A DNA stretch of 64,000 nt from Anthonomus grandis grandis (GCF_022605725.1 NC_065546.1:25912227-25976226); one strand, 5' to 3'. Positions 10,267-21,763 are shown, numbered from the stretch's first letter. Notes: generated by a model not told the origin, from the sequence alone. Translations and numbers: made by a program.

Positions 10267-10474
10267 AATTAATCCCCAATGCGCTTTTCTGTCTATGGAA
10301 AATGGAATACGTAGCTATATATTATCAAGACTTGACAAAAATATAAAAATGAGATTAGCTAAGATCTACCTAAGACTGACTATTACATACCCAATGTGGT
10401 CATTAGTTACAGAACTCACACTAAGTACTAACATACTATTTGCTTGCGACAGAAAAGCGCATTGGGGATTAATT
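10267..10474. repeat. 27-bp perfect inverted repeat, MITE-like
   Basis: The arm at 10267-10293 starts AATTAATCCCCAATGCGC. Its exact reverse complement lies at 10448-10474, with a 154-base loop. An overlapping 157-residue reading frame (10190-10663) shows no domain and spans both arms, so I regard it as fortuitous. Confidence 0.75.
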
Positions 10475-10663
10475 GAAATATTAATAATTATGCATCTAGC
10501 TAAATCCAGGAAAATTGAGAACATTCTTAAAGACAGAGCAACAAAATTCTTTACCGGGCTAGTATTAAGAAACTCGTCTATAAGAAATAAGAAAGTTGAC
10601 TATGGTTGCAAAAAAATTAAAAAGCGCAAAAAAAAATCGTTAACGTCAATCGGTTGGGCATAG

Positions 10664-11452
10664 TAGATAACTTAAAACTACCAAATTTTATTAAAATCGG
10701 ATTCAAGATGGCGACGATATTGTAGATCTTGATATCGCATCTGATTGAGCTAAGATCATCACAACTTTTTTCCCATTTAACTGAAACTATATCTCTTACT
10801 GTTTACCAAATCCCCATGTATATCATTTTATCTAGGAAAACCTGTATAGAGGGTGATTGACGACTGATGGTACGTTAGCCGGATATGGAAAATGGAACGA
10901 AGTATTTTTTTGAAAATTTGGTAGCCATTGTAATAGACAATGTTCTATAGGTATAACATTTTTCAGTACTGCAGCGTTGCCTCTTATATAGAAAAAAGGC
11001 ATCTTTGATTTTTTCAATGGAAAATCCTATATATTTTTAGATATATTCTCTGCTTCATTTTGATTTTTTTTTTAATTATACTTTCCTACCTATCACTAGC
11101 GGTTTTCGAGTAAAAGAAATTTTGCGTTAATTTAATTTTGAAATAGATGTATTTCAAGGTGGCCGGTATATTAGAGCCAATTTTTGTTAAGCAGTGTATT
11201 TTGTCATGGTTACGTTATCGCGCCATGTTTGTAGTCAGTTCTCATTGTCTGTGAGCATGTCGCAACGCATGTTCCTCAGTTTTTTTTGTTGATAAAAGTT
11301 GTCAAATATATCATATCTAAAAAATCAGTGCATTAATAAATTATACAGTCCGCTATTTAGAAGTTTTACCGCCAGTCTTTATTTTTGTAACAGGTAATTT
11401 ATTTCCATAGTTAATTTTTATTTTGGCCTCTACCTCAAATATCATTTTATTA
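10664..11452. other. No gene recognised
   Basis: AT-rich DNA with no coding motif or repeat boundary that I can support. A stretch near 11160-11260 is slightly less AT-rich but encodes nothing recognisable. Confidence 0.5.
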
Positions 11453-12694
11453 TGAAAATGTAAATACGTTAATTATTCTCCTAGTTTTTGTACTATTTTA
11501 TTCGTATTTTGTAATTAAAGTTGATAAGTAGGGTTTATTTAGGCTTTTACTTACATTTCGTTTAATGTTTTTATCTATAGTCTCTAGTTTTTAAATAGTT
11601 CATCTTGTTTAGTTCACCTAAATTGGGCCTAATTTTGGCCTCATTTAGGTTATATTATTGGAAATCCTTGTATTTTAAATTTTCTAGAATTTGTATACTT
11701 GCCTGCTTTGACTGTAAGTATTCTTCTAGAATTATTGGTCTCTTTCGGCAAAAACAATGAAAATAATTCTAAATTGTTTCATGGGTTTACAAATGTTTGT
11801 TGAAAAGGGATGCATTTCGTGACATTTTATTCAGTTTTAATTTTTTAGTAAGTTTTTACCTTGGAAACAAACGATAGAAAACGAGAGTCAGGTTAGAGAT
11901 TTTGACGTTGCCGTTCCTGACGTATAAGAGTATTCCTGGAATAAGTGTGTTTCTAAATTAGATTACTATTAGTGTCAGAAGTAAAGCATATTTGGAAGCC
12001 CAATTTAGTGTACGGCTTTAGCAAGAAGTCAGGCTACGATGGACACCGAGAACGTAATGGAGCTGCTACTAAAGAGGTTTGACGAGCAGCGAGTAAAACA
12101 AAAGGACATGGACTGTAAATAGAGAAAAGAATAAGAAAAACTAGACCAAAGAGAAGAATAAAAAGAACGAGATAAGAAACAAAAAGAAGAAGAAGAACGA
12201 GATAAGAAACAAAAAGAACAAGAAAAACGAGAAAAGAAACATCAAGACCTGATCAAGACTAAGAGAGATGACCTGAAGAAAGAAAATAAAGAGCAAGATA
12301 GAAAACAAGAAGCTACAAGAACGTGATAAGAAAAACAAAGAAGAACAAGAGTACAGGACCGACAACAAAAAGAACGAGATGTACAACTTCGAGAGACGAA
12401 ACGAAGAGATTTAGTGACCCAGTTTGAAGCACCAGTTGAAGAAAAATTTGAGATGCACAAGAAAAATTATGATATTTTAAAATAAAAGTAAATGGTGTCC
12501 ATGTTCATTCTGATTTCATTCATGAATTCGACGGTAAAGAAACATGAAGTACCTACTTAAATCAGTTCGAGGCCGCTGCTCGGGTATAACAAAGAAAAGG
12601 TAATCAATCTTAAGATATGCCTGACAAGATAAGCTACAGACATACTAAGAAGTGTGCCATCTGAGAATCCGCTTAAGTTCGACGTACTAGTTTA
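11453..12694 (+). mobile_element. Gypsy copy 3: 5' LTR plus truncated gag
   Basis: A plus-strand LTR (11453-11967, TGAAAATGTAAATACG to ...ATTACT) is followed by the family primer binding site (11968 onwards, ATTAGTGTCAGAAGTAAAG). A decayed gag follows that matches copy 1 up to the equivalent of LRMVPSEDQLNFDVLV. Similarity stops at about 12694. The rest of the element is absent, so this is a 3'-truncated copy. Confidence 0.83.
12040..12694 (+). pseudogene. Gypsy copy 3 truncated Gag
   Basis: The plus strand encodes a start like copy 1 (MDTENVMELLLKRFDEQ). An expanded run of KKQKEEEERDKKQKEQEKRE-type charged units follows (about 12140-12310), then Gag core remnants ending in SENPLKFDVLV. Stops are frequent. 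The charged repeat is longer and more irregular than in copy 1, probably through slippage. Antisense reading frames rich in Phe and Leu over this stretch are artefacts of the purine-rich repeat. No zinc knuckle or pol remains because the copy is truncated. Confidence 0.75.
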
Positions 12695-13215
12695 AAAATA
12701 AATAAATTAAACGAAAATATATTTTTTTTAATTTATTTATATTAAGAGGGAAGGTTACTACTTAAAATTCACTTAACTTTAACAGTAACTTCATAGTAAA
12801 TATTCTCTTTTTATCAATAAGGAAGACAAAAAATAACAATACTATTTTGAAATTGTTATTATTATTTAATTAAATGGTGAAAATGATTTCCGTTATTTGA
12901 AGACAACAATAAAGCCTACACTCAAAGTATTTACGTACATTTACAAATGTTTCTCTGGCTATGGCACGGTATTCCTAAACTATTCTATGCTAGATTTGCT
13001 TTAGTAACTCAAGTTTTAAAAACCATATATTTTAGGTGACCGCTCAAAAAAAAGCCTCTTGGCTTACTTGGCTACATCCTGTTGGAATTGTAGTAAGCCT
13101 TTTTGTAGAGATAAATTTCCGTGTATGTCTCTCTAATTTTTTTCTCTCTAATTTCTCCACTATTAGTGGTTCGAGAGTCGTAGCGTCGTAGCATGATGAA
13201 ATTTCCTATTGTAAT
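12695..13215. other. No gene recognised
   Basis: AT-rich spacer between the truncated gypsy copy and the transposase remnant. No coding motif is seen. Confidence 0.5.
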
Positions 13216-13720
13216 GAAATGTTGTAATGAATTGTTATTTAGTGTAATGAATTGTAATGAATGTCCTAGTATAATTATGGGGCTGATAATATAATCTCCT
13301 AATATACCAGCCCAAACATTAATTTTCTGGGGGTACTGGGTATGCCCTTCTCTAAATACGTGTGGGTTCTCGTCATTCCAGTAACGACAGTTTTCTTATT
13401 ATCATAGGTATGTGAATAGAATAAATAGAAGGTTCACACTCATCACTGAACCAAATATTTTAAACTAGTCGAGAGTTTGCCGCAATTCTATGGATCATTA
13501 TTTTACAAAACTGGATTCTTCTGTCCGTGGTCGTCGTCACCAAGTTCTTGCAGTATTTGCAGTTTAGAGGTATAAAACTTTAAGTACGAAATTTAAGTAC
13601 CTTTTTTATTGACTTCCGAAACAGTCCAGTTACTGGTTGATGAGTTAATAAAGTTGAATTCATTGCGAACTGACCCAGTATTTCAATTTTCCTAAATTTT
13701 TTAACCTGGACGCCTTTCGT
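13215..13720 (-). pseudogene. Decayed IS630/Tc1-mariner-type transposase
   Basis: Minus-strand frames read, in order, a piece like LVTTTTDRRIQFCK, then IWFSDECEPSIYS (first-Asp region of the DDE fold), then YWNDENPHVFREGHTQYPQ and KINVWAGILGDYIISPIIILG. These match the catalytic part of insect transposases of the DDE_3 / Tc1-mariner group, the same broad family as at 21.9-23.0 kb and 26.8-27.3 kb. The N-terminal DNA-binding part and the last catalytic acid are not identifiable. Stops and frameshifts are many. I could not find its terminal inverted repeats. Confidence 0.68.
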
Positions 13721-13965
13721 TAAAACGTTAAGCTGTCTCGAAGCCCCGCTAATCGGAAGTATAAATAATTAAATAATCATTAAGAAATTCAAAGTGTGGG
13801 TTTCTATGGCATTAATGGAATGCATTTTTCAAGAGCTTCAAGATGATGTATCACTCGACCGTCTTTCCACTTAAGATTTTAGGTGTGTATCTCACCCTGT
13901 CCAAGAAGTTGCAGATAAGGGTGAGGCCCTTCGTTTTATAGAAACTGTTTTCAACATTTTTCTAT

Positions 13966-14340
13966 TTACTTTTTCCCTCCTAATATATGGTCATTTCGAA
14001 TGTTAAAAATGTCACCCTGTATATTAATAGTAGCCCACATGCTGCTGGACTGAATATGAAGAGGTCCTTTTATGAGTGGGGTTTCGTTCAATAGTTCTTT
14101 CACCTGGGCAGTAATAATGTCCTTGAAATTTGGCTTATCCAGTTTGAACGGAGAAATTTTGATGTAATTGGGATTCAGGTTGGCTTCAATGATGAAGTGT
14201 TTGATTGCGATTCTTTTGTTAGGGGCTATTAACATCAACTTTTCATTTAACTTTTGAATTTTTATGCTATTAATTTTTGTCTCGATAATTTGACAATTTA
14301 TTTTTAGTTTTCTTTTCATAATAGTAGGTTTACTTTGCAT
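13966..14340 (-). pseudogene. Uncharacterised 124-residue ORF downstream of errantivirus-like RNase H
   Basis: An uninterrupted minus-strand frame of 124 residues, basic and lacking Cys-rich or membrane segments, lies just downstream of RNase H remnants in the same orientation. I do not recognise a domain. By position it may be pol linker or another part of the same errantivirus-like element. It starts with MQSKPTIMKRKLKINCQ and ends NIRNDHILGGKK. It is more intact than the flanking pol sequence, which may be chance. Confidence 0.4.
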
Positions 14341-14599
14341 GGACGATCATTTCCTATGCCCAAAGAGCTGCTTTCTTTACATATAAAGTTTTGAGGCGTT
14401 ATTTCTTAACACTGTATGAAATGTAGCTAATTTCATTTAAAAGGATGTATTTATTAGGTAGTATAATGATCGAATGATGATTGATTAATGATGAAAGGAA
14501 CTGGGAGAGGATATATACCATAAGGAAATATCTATATTATTCACCAGGGCTATTTACAATACTTTCATTTTCAAACGCATTCATGTATGAATCAACATT

Positions 14600-15130
14600 T
14601 GTATTTTGGAGCCTTTTTCGTTTTTTTTTGTAGGTCATTTCATAATCAAATTCTGCTAGAATGAAGACGCAATCTAACTAATTTATTGTTAGGTTCTTTA
14701 AGACTAAATAACCAGAAAAAAGGGCTGTGGTCGCTATATATTTAAAATTTTCTGCCAAAAAGATATGGGCAAAAATAGCCAAACGATCACTGGGAGTTCC
14801 TTCTCAATAGTTGAGTATTTGATTTCGCTATCATTAAGGGCAAACATACACACAATCAATGGGCTTATTGTTAGCCTTACTCAACTTTTTTCCGGGTGTA
14901 TTTACTTTTTTTGGGACAACCCAAATTGGGCTAGGCCAAGATGAGACTGAATTTTGAATAATCCCCTGTGTTAACATTTTTTGGTATTTGATTTTTAGCT
15001 TCTTTTTTATTATTTGTGTATCTCAGGGTAACGATATATTTAGGTAAACAAAGGAATATCATTTGTCAAATTAATTTTATGCTGAATTTAGTTGACAAAA
15101 GTTAAGTGTATTTTGTCTCAATAGAATATG
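14600..15130 (-). pseudogene. Errantivirus-like pol remnant (RT N-terminus fused to RNase H)
   Basis: Minus-strand frames give HKINLTNDIPLFT, then YQKMLTQGIIQNSVSSWPSP followed by WVVPKKVNTPGKK. These are the N-terminal fingers of a Ty3/gypsy RT of the errantivirus type (about 14880-15090). The sequence then jumps at about 14870 to LNDSEIKYSTIEKELPVIVW, a typical RNase H segment. The RT palm with its YxDD motif is missing, so an internal deletion is likely. Further stops and frameshifts follow towards 14600. No LTR or env can be assigned to this copy. Confidence 0.7.
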
Positions 15131-15278
15131 TCGCGATATTTGAGATTTTTTTTTAAGTTTTCTAATGAATTATTTTTCTTCTTATCATGTTGATTAGCTA
15201 AAGTTTGGTTTGGTTTAATTTTATTGTATTAGTTTACTCGAATAACTAGTAATTTGATATTAAAGTGCTTATTAATAT

Positions 15279-15758
15279 TGTAACGAAATTCTGGAACACA
15301 GTTTTATTGGCAACGTCAAAAAAAACTTTAACCTTATTCGACTGTCGTTTAGTTGTTTCCAAGGTAAAAAGTGACTAAACAATTAAAACTGAATAAAATG
15401 TCACGAAGCACGCACTTTTTAAAGCCCGATAGAACAATTTCGAAATATTTAGAATTTTCTTCATTGTTTTTGCCAAAAGAGGCCAAAAATTTCAGGCAAA
15501 TACTGACAGTCAAAGCAAGCAAGTATACAAATACTAGAAAATGTAAAGTACAGAAATTTATAATAATATAACCTAAATTGGGGCCAAAATGGTGCCCTTA
15601 GACAAAATAAACTTCTTAAAAACTAGACACTATAGAAGCAAATATTAATCTAAACGTAAGTAGAACCCTAAGTAAACCCTACTAATTAACTTTTAACTAC
15701 ACAATATTAATAAAATAGTACAAAAACTAAAAGAATAATTTACGTATTTACATTTTCA
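15279..15758 (-). repeat. 3' LTR of gypsy copy 2
   Basis: On minus it begins TGAAAATGTAAATACG after a purine-rich stretch (GAGATGGGAGTAG, a likely polypurine tract) and ends ATTTCGTTACA. It matches the LTRs at 4834-5341 and 11453-11967. Confidence 0.82.
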
Positions 15759-15789
15759 TAATACTACTCCCATCTCAAGTTTGATCATC

Positions 15790-17130
15790 CCAATCAATCA
15801 AGATCTCCCGAGTTATCGGAGTCATGATAAGGCGCTAACCGGACGATGTTTACAATTTTCATCTTCGTCGTCGGACGTCGCTGGATCCGGTACACTACAT
15901 CGTTAATTCTCGTGACCACATGAAACGGACCTTACCAATCCTGAAGCTTTAATGACTTGCCCTTTGTCCTCCATGGATTACATAACCATACTCTGTTCCC
16001 AGAATTAAAACCGGTAGAATTCGCAATTATGTCATAACGTGATATTATTTTGTTTTTTTTGCTAGATGAAGCTTATCCCGTGTGTCTTCATGGACTATTT
16101 GTAAACGCTGTTGTAGATGCTCGATGTCATACTTAAGTCAGCTTTAAGGCTTTCCACCTAGTCGGGTCTCCCAGTAGTAATGTCCAAAGGTAAACGAAGT
16201 TCATCACCAAATACCACTTTTGCTGGGCTTTTTGGGCAGTAGAGTTCTGGATAGAAGAACGATATGCCAATAGGAATGATTGTATACAGATATCTTATTT
16301 GGTTTTATCTTATTGTAGTTGGAGTTTACCACAATTCTCAAATAGGTTTCCAATGTGCGATTAAATCTTTCAACCATTTCATCAGATTGAAGGTATAGGA
16401 GAATTGTGCGGCTTCTCAGCAACTGGCATACTTGTTGAAATATTCGTGACTCCTCCGAAAGTTCCTTCTTTGGTCTTAAAGTATCTCTCTGAGGACACCA
16501 AGTCAACAAATCCTGTTCTGGAACAGCACTGTAGCTACTATCGTTGCTTCTTGGTTTGAAATCAGATAAACCTCAGGCCATTTACTAAAGTAAGTCATAG
16601 CAATAAGAGCAAATCGATTTCCGGAGCTGCCCCTATGGCAATTCGTTCAAAGGTTGCATCAAGAAGATGCATGATTTTTCCTCTGGACTGGGTGCTTGAG
16701 GAACACTCACACTGTCCGCACCAGCGTTCAATATCTTCATGGCTGTTCGACGGGTTCGATCAGTAAAACCGTTCTCTCACTTTTGCCAAGATTTTACTAA
16801 CTCCAAAATGTCCTCTGCCATGGACAGCTCTAAAAACTTCTGGAATCCGCTTTCGAGAAAAGAGCGTCGGATATGTCTTCTTTTCCATCTACACTTTACC
16901 AGAATCTTTTTAACAATCCATCTTGTATTACCAACGAATTTCATTGAGACCAATAAGCTTTTAGTTCTAGAGATTTGTCAGAAATATCTTTTCATTCTGG
17001 TCTTGAAATTTCCCGAGATTTTAGTTCGTAAATAAGATCAAATACTGGGTCATCACACTGATCCTGGATTAAACTAGCTGCGTGTCACTCTTCAGGACTG
17101 TTAAGGCCAATACGATTACAAGCAAGTATC
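15790..17130 (-). pseudogene. Gypsy copy 2 integrase
   Basis: Minus-strand frames give a sequence near the start of integrase (DDPVFDLIYELKSREISRPE, about 17000-17060), a core piece with ALIAMTYFSKWPEVYLISN (about 16550-16610), then ESRIFQQVCQLLRSR and the catalytic-glutamate motif DEMVERFNRTLETYL (about 16330-16390). A C-terminal GPY/F-like module reads GPFHVVTRINDVVYRIQRRP (about 15860-15930), ending shortly before the polypurine tract. Integrase inserts the cDNA into the genome. The frame is broken many times. Copy 1 lacks this entire domain, so this copy is the only source of the family's integrase in the window. Confidence 0.8.
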
Positions 17131-17184
17131 TCTGTATGCTGTTTTAATTCCTTTTTAAGACAACGTTGATATGTTTCAATGCAG

Positions 17185-18260
17185 GGTCTTCTCGATGCAT
17201 CGGCATTTTGGTGATATTCGCCTTTTCTATGTTCTATGGTAAAGTGATATTCTTGTAATCGTTGAATTCATCTTGCTATTTGTCGTTCAAGGTTTTTAAC
17301 GTAAAACAGCCATTTCACAGAGGCATCCTAAGGATGAATCGTTGACCATACAAATGTTTATGGTATTTGTCGTCAGTCGGTCGTGGCCATGTTTCGATTG
17401 CTTCTACTTTATCTGGGTCAGTCTTGACACCTTTTTCTGATATTACATGGCCAAGGTATTGAACATCTTTTTGAAATAAGCAAAATTTTTTAGGACTTCT
17501 GGCATCTCGAAATTTAACAAATACATTTTGAATATTATTTAAATGATCTTCAAATATCTTTTGTTTTTCCCAGTACGATAACGTCATGCAGAAAAACTAA
17601 ACATGAATCCTAAGTAATTCCATGTAACATAGTTTCTCAAGTAATAAGTCTCTTAAAGGTAGCTGGAGCATTGCAGAGTCCAAAGGGCATAACTGTAAAC
17701 TGCCAAAGTCCTGTTCCACTCGAAAATGCGATCTTTTTCTTATTTTCTGGGTGCATCTATATCTGCCAGTAACCACTCTTCAGATCGAGCGTTGAGAACC
17801 ATTGCGAACCTAATAGCGTGTCCAGGGTGTCGTCAATTCTTGGTAGGGGATAACTATCCTTAGTAATATCATTCAGTCACCGATAGTCTACACAAAATCT
17901 GGTAGATTCGCCCTTTTTCTTTACTAATACAACTGGAGATGTCTCAGGACTCTGGGAAGGTTCTATTACTCCTTGTGTTCTCATTTCTTGAAGCATTGAA
18001 CAAAATTCACCTTGTTTAGCCATCAGATTTCTTCGAGGTGCTGGTTTTATTGGAGCATTGTCTCCAGTGTTAATTCGATGCTGCACCAAATCGGTACTTC
18101 CCAGGTCATTATTGTGCCAAGATAGATGTGTTTGTGATAGTGTTTTCTGCTTGAATGACGACCTCTATAAGTGTTTATTATGACTTCCGCTACTTCAGAG
18201 CACACGCCAATGTTCTCTCCCTTTTTTAAGTGTTGATCATATCCTTTAAAGTTTACCATT
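17185..18260 (-). pseudogene. Gypsy copy 2 RT and shortened RNase H
   Basis: Minus-strand segments match copy 1: a pre-RT part (FKGYDQHLKKGENIGVCSEV), MVQHRINTGDNAPIKPAPRR, VVLVKKKGESTRFCVDYR, then after frame changes the region leading to the active site (remnant MTLSYWEKQKIFEDHLNNIQ) and YLGHVISEKGVKTDPDKVEA. Near 17340-17370 the sequence jumps from the thumb straight to KYHKHLYGQRFILR, so much of RNase H is deleted. The catalytic YLDD cannot be read in frame. The enzyme is non-functional. Confidence 0.8.
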
Positions 18261-18289
18261 TATCAACTTCTATCATTTACCAACCAAAA

Positions 18290-18827
18290 CAGTAGATTCC
18301 CTTCTGGGTAGCTAACGTCTTTGCTGAAAAAATTCCTTGACAGTATACTTTGTAGTTATCCATGGGCTCAATGAAAACATTTCCTCCATCTTTTTCTTCA
18401 GTTATAGCATTAGCGACCATCTCTGAGTTAGCTTGTATGGTAATATCCTGAGATAGCTTAACAACTCAGGCATTTCCAATACCTGCAAGTAGAAAGTGCA
18501 TAAGAATTTCTTCAGTGTTCGGCATTAATATGCGGTTATATACATCCATTTTAAGCTAATACTGGCTGCTGGAATGTTGTTAAGCCAATGGTAACTTTAG
18601 CTTCTTGTAATCCAATTATTGGGATTCTTTTTTCATTGGCTGACTCCAGGATTAAATTTGGTGGTAGTGAAATTCTACAGTAAGCTACGACATCGACTTC
18701 ACGATAGTATAACTGCATCCTATATCCACCACCATCTCACACGGCCGCATATTTTTTCCCCGTACCACCAAGCTCTCTCCACAACGTGGCAGCCGGTTTA
18801 TTCTAATACGTGGTGCTTGGTCGCACC
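18290..18827 (-). pseudogene. Gypsy copy 2 protease and linker
   Basis: This region aligns to the copy 1 protease/linker (2922-3485) but is more decayed. The linker end is visible as the minus-strand sequence preceding RT, and the stretch near 18560-18760 corresponds to the DTG-protease segment. No intact DTG frame remains. It ends at 18827, where the Mutator-like element begins, and the gag/protease sequence resumes at 20124 after a duplicated GGTCGCACC. Confidence 0.65.
18819..18827. repeat. 9-bp target duplication (left)
   Basis: GGTCGCACC at 18819-18827 is repeated at 20124-20132. Comparison with gypsy copy 1 near 3530 shows one copy in the uninterrupted sequence. A 7-bp duplication with a longer terminus is an alternative reading. 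Confidence 0.8.
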
Positions 18828-20123
18828 GGGACCGTCGACAGTCTATCGGGCCGGAGACTGTATCCCCTCCACAATGATTGCGTCACACTAGTGGCCGGCG
18901 GGAATCGCGCCTTGCTTTTTAAATATTACTATTGCAATAATACTGCACAGTGAGCGTTTTGGGGCCCAAATGGAAAATTCGTTTTTGAAAGAGTTTATAA
19001 CTACAACCGATACTTCAACACTCAAAGCATCAGTGATTAACAGTACCACTACTAATACTATTATTAATACATTTGATGATTCTTTGTTGTATAGCGAAAT
19101 AAGCATATCTGATAATGATTTAAGATATGACTCAAGTATGCCAAAGATTATTTTAATAATATAATAATATTATAACCACACGTACACTTTGTTTCAAACT
19201 ATTATTTCTGAAAGATACGAAAAAAACATTTTTAAATTTCACTAAATTTTCCCACAAATTTTTGTTTAAACATTTGCGTTAAAAAAACTGGAGGTAGCAA
19301 ATTTTGAAATGGATAAATACAATTGTGACTGTGGTAACAACTTATCAACACTTACTGAAAAATGTATAACACCTTTTCAAATATGCTTTTAAATAGTTAT
19401 AACAAGGCCAAAAATAATATTATCGAGGAAGATTTATAAAAAAAAAAGAGAAAGTTGGGAAAGTTGTCTGGAAAATCCGAAGTTAGAAAAAAAAAGATAA
19501 TTCGAAAATGTATTGGAAAGGCCAATAATCCTTAATTCGGTATTTTTTAATTTGTTTTTTGTTTTATGACTAATTTACCCACCTTTTCACTTGACGAATT
19601 TAAATTTTTATTAAATTTATTTTTTTTAGGTAATTATTTTTGTTTAGATATAAATTAAGTATATTTATAAATTATTTTTTTGTTACCTATATATTTTTGT
19701 TTTTGTACAAAGACTTTTAATAGGTTTGTGTTAAGTTTTTTTTTCCGGAAAATACATATATTATTTGAAATAAAACGTGTCTAATAATTATCTTGTTTTA
19801 ACATAATTTTATCCTAGGCAATAGTGAGATATTATGTTCATTTTCTTGAAGTAATTAGCCGTTAAAAATTTTAGATATTTTTTTTTACTTACTGTAAGGC
19901 TTAAAAATAAAAAGTAACTTTTTAAATTTATGGCTAAAAATATTCCATGTCCAATAATTTTTACTTCAACTTACTACGAGTAATTGTTTCCGAGATATTT
20001 AAATTTAAATATATTTTCGACGTCGCTCTGTGTGTAAATTAAACGGGGCAAAGCTGCAATACACGGCCACTAACGTGACGTCACGCCAACCAGTCTCCGG
20101 CCCGATAGACTGTCGACGGTCCC
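18828..20123. mobile_element. Non-autonomous Mutator-like element
   Basis: The ends form a perfect 33-bp inverted repeat starting GGGACCGTCGACAGTC (18828-18860 and 20091-20123), with weaker similarity continuing inward (GTCAC...TAGTGGCC). A 9-bp duplication flanks it. Long GC-rich ends plus a 9-bp duplication are typical of Mutator-like elements, although another family cannot be excluded. The 1.2-kb interior is AT-rich and has no transposase. A plus-strand 64-codon frame (18970-19164), rich in Ser and Thr, has no recognised homologue. Confidence 0.78.
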
Positions 20124-20132
20124 GGTCGCACC

Positions 20133-21345
20133 CAGCTAGCTTGCACCTCATGTAGTTTTCCTGGTTCCTTGGGTCTGTTAATGGCTTGGGGCATTGATGT
20201 TGAAGGTGCCCCTCTTTATTACAACTCCAACAGCGGAATGGTCTCTTAGGTTTTCTAGCCAAAAATCACTCAATCTTCTTTAGGCAATGTTCGAGATCAC
20301 TTTCTGAAGTTTTGATTTGCGTTATCCGTGTCTGCCTTTTAGTTGCATGAAAAGCTGCCTCATAGTCCATGAGCCAAAGCTTCCGTAACACTTTTATGAT
20401 GAGCCATCATAAAAGCATGGTTAGTATCTGGATCTCAAACCCCGTCTATAAAACCATTTATAGACATTTGTTCTCCGAACTCTGTTGGGGCTGAAGGGTA
20501 AGCCAGATTTACTAATCGATAAACATCGGTCTCAAACCCTCAAACTGTTGGAGTTTTTTGTCGGTTTGATGTCTCCTAGATTTCAATTGAGCCTGGTACA
20601 CTTGTTGTAGATGGGCTTCACTATATCTCATCTCTAAGGTACGCACCAGACCATCAAAATTGAGCTGGCACCATTCTTAATATTTCTGTAGCTTCTCCTC
20701 TAAGGCATAGCTTAAGATCAATTGCCTTTGCCGTTATCTCAACGATTTCCCCCAGCAGCGGCCTCAAACTGATTCAAATAGGTACTCCATGCTTCTTTGC
20801 CGTCGAATTTTTATGGCTTCACTTTTATTATTATTTGCATTCCAAATCTTTTTTTGTACTTGTCCCAATTCTTCTTCCACTGTTGCTTCGAAATTTGTCA
20901 TTCTTTAAGTTTTAAAACTCGTTCCTCTTGTTTTCTCGTTCATGCTGTTCCTTTTTAAGATTATCTTTTAAATTCAGTCATCTTTCGTGGTTTTAATGAG
21001 GGCTCGATTTTCTTTCTTTAGGTAATCTTTCATGGTCCTAATCCGGTCTTCATTTTCCTTTTTTCAGGTCAGATTTAATTGTCTTTAGTAAATCTTCCTG
21101 TTTCATGTCTCGTTCTTCTCGTTTACGGTCTCGTTCTTCTTGTTTTTCTCTCTGTTTATGTTCTTGTTCTTCAGGTTTACGGGCTTGTTCTTTTCTCTGT
21201 TTGCGTTCTCATTCTTTTTGTTTACAGTCTTGTTCCTCTTGTTCTACTTTTTTTCTGCGTCAAACTTCCTTAATAGCAGTATTATTAACTTCTCGGTCTC
21301 TATCTTGGCCCGACTTCTTGTTATAGGCATCCACTAAAATAGGCT
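20133..21345 (-). pseudogene. Gypsy copy 2 Gag
   Basis: The zinc knuckle CWSCNKEGHLQHQC (about 20180-20235) is intact in a short frame that then reads into the inserted element. Upstream on minus are the Gag core remnants (about 20400-20870) matching copy 1, and then the charged coiled-coil repeat (about 21080-21260), here partly converted to other codons. The start region near 21300 matches MELL-type sequence of copy 1. Stops and small deletions occur throughout. Plus-strand Leu/Phe/Ser-rich frames over the repeat are antisense artefacts. Confidence 0.75.
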
Positions 21346-21374
21346 TCCTTATATCCTTTACTTCTGACACCAAT

Positions 21375-21435
21375 TGTAACGAAATATAAAAACACACTTT
21401 TATGGAAACGTCAAAAAACTCTAATCTAACTCGCT
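21375..21435 (-). repeat. Truncated 5' LTR of gypsy copy 2
   Basis: The LTR inner end (minus ...TTTCGTTACA) is next to the primer binding site (ATTGGTGTCAGAAGTAAAGG on minus, 21355-21374). Similarity to the other LTRs stops near 21435, so about 85 percent of this LTR has been lost. Confidence 0.75.
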
Positions 21436-21761
21436 AGTTCATAATGAGTTCCTTAATATATAGATAATTAATTTCCCAACCCGATTGAGGTCGATGAGTC
21501 CGATAATAATGATCACATAGCCAATCCCATCGAACAGCAAATTCTTTAAAATTCCGATATCGACACTGATCCAATATAATCCATTTAAATAATATTAAAT
21601 CGGATTTACTATACACTTATCTTGCTCACCTAAATACAACAGATGACACCGGTAGTAGGCGGAATTTAATGAACCCTAAACTTGCTTACTTAAAATAATA
21701 ATCATAATAATAATAAAGATCTTTTTATTTAATTAAGGACAGGAAAGTGTAGATAATATAA
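21436..21761. other. No gene recognised
   Basis: Sequence between the truncated LTR and the mariner-like element. A 60-codon minus frame here shows no domain. Confidence 0.5.
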
Positions 21762-21763
21762 TA

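Larger units (their letters stand above)
15279..21435 (-). mobile_element. Ty3/gypsy LTR retrotransposon copy 2, with nested Mutator-like insertion
   Basis: This minus-strand copy runs from a truncated 5' LTR (21375-21435) through primer binding site, gag, protease, RT, RNase H and integrase to a full 3' LTR (15279-15758). Within gag, between zinc knuckle and protease, a 1296-bp element (18828-20123) is inserted with a 9-bp duplication. Coding remnants align to copy 1 but contain more frameshifts and retain the integrase that copy 1 has lost. No env is present. Confidence 0.88.

Noticed and set aside
10190..10663. 157-codon plus-strand reading frame
   Set aside because: It spans both arms of a perfect inverted repeat,has no domain,and its composition matches non-coding neighbours.
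12141..12460. Minus-strand Phe/Leu/Ser-rich frames
   Set aside because: They are the antisense of the purine-rich charged repeat of gypsy gag.
21079..21337. Three overlapping plus-strand Leu/Cys/Phe-rich frames resembling membrane proteins
   Set aside because: Antisense of the gag coiled-coil repeat in copy 2.
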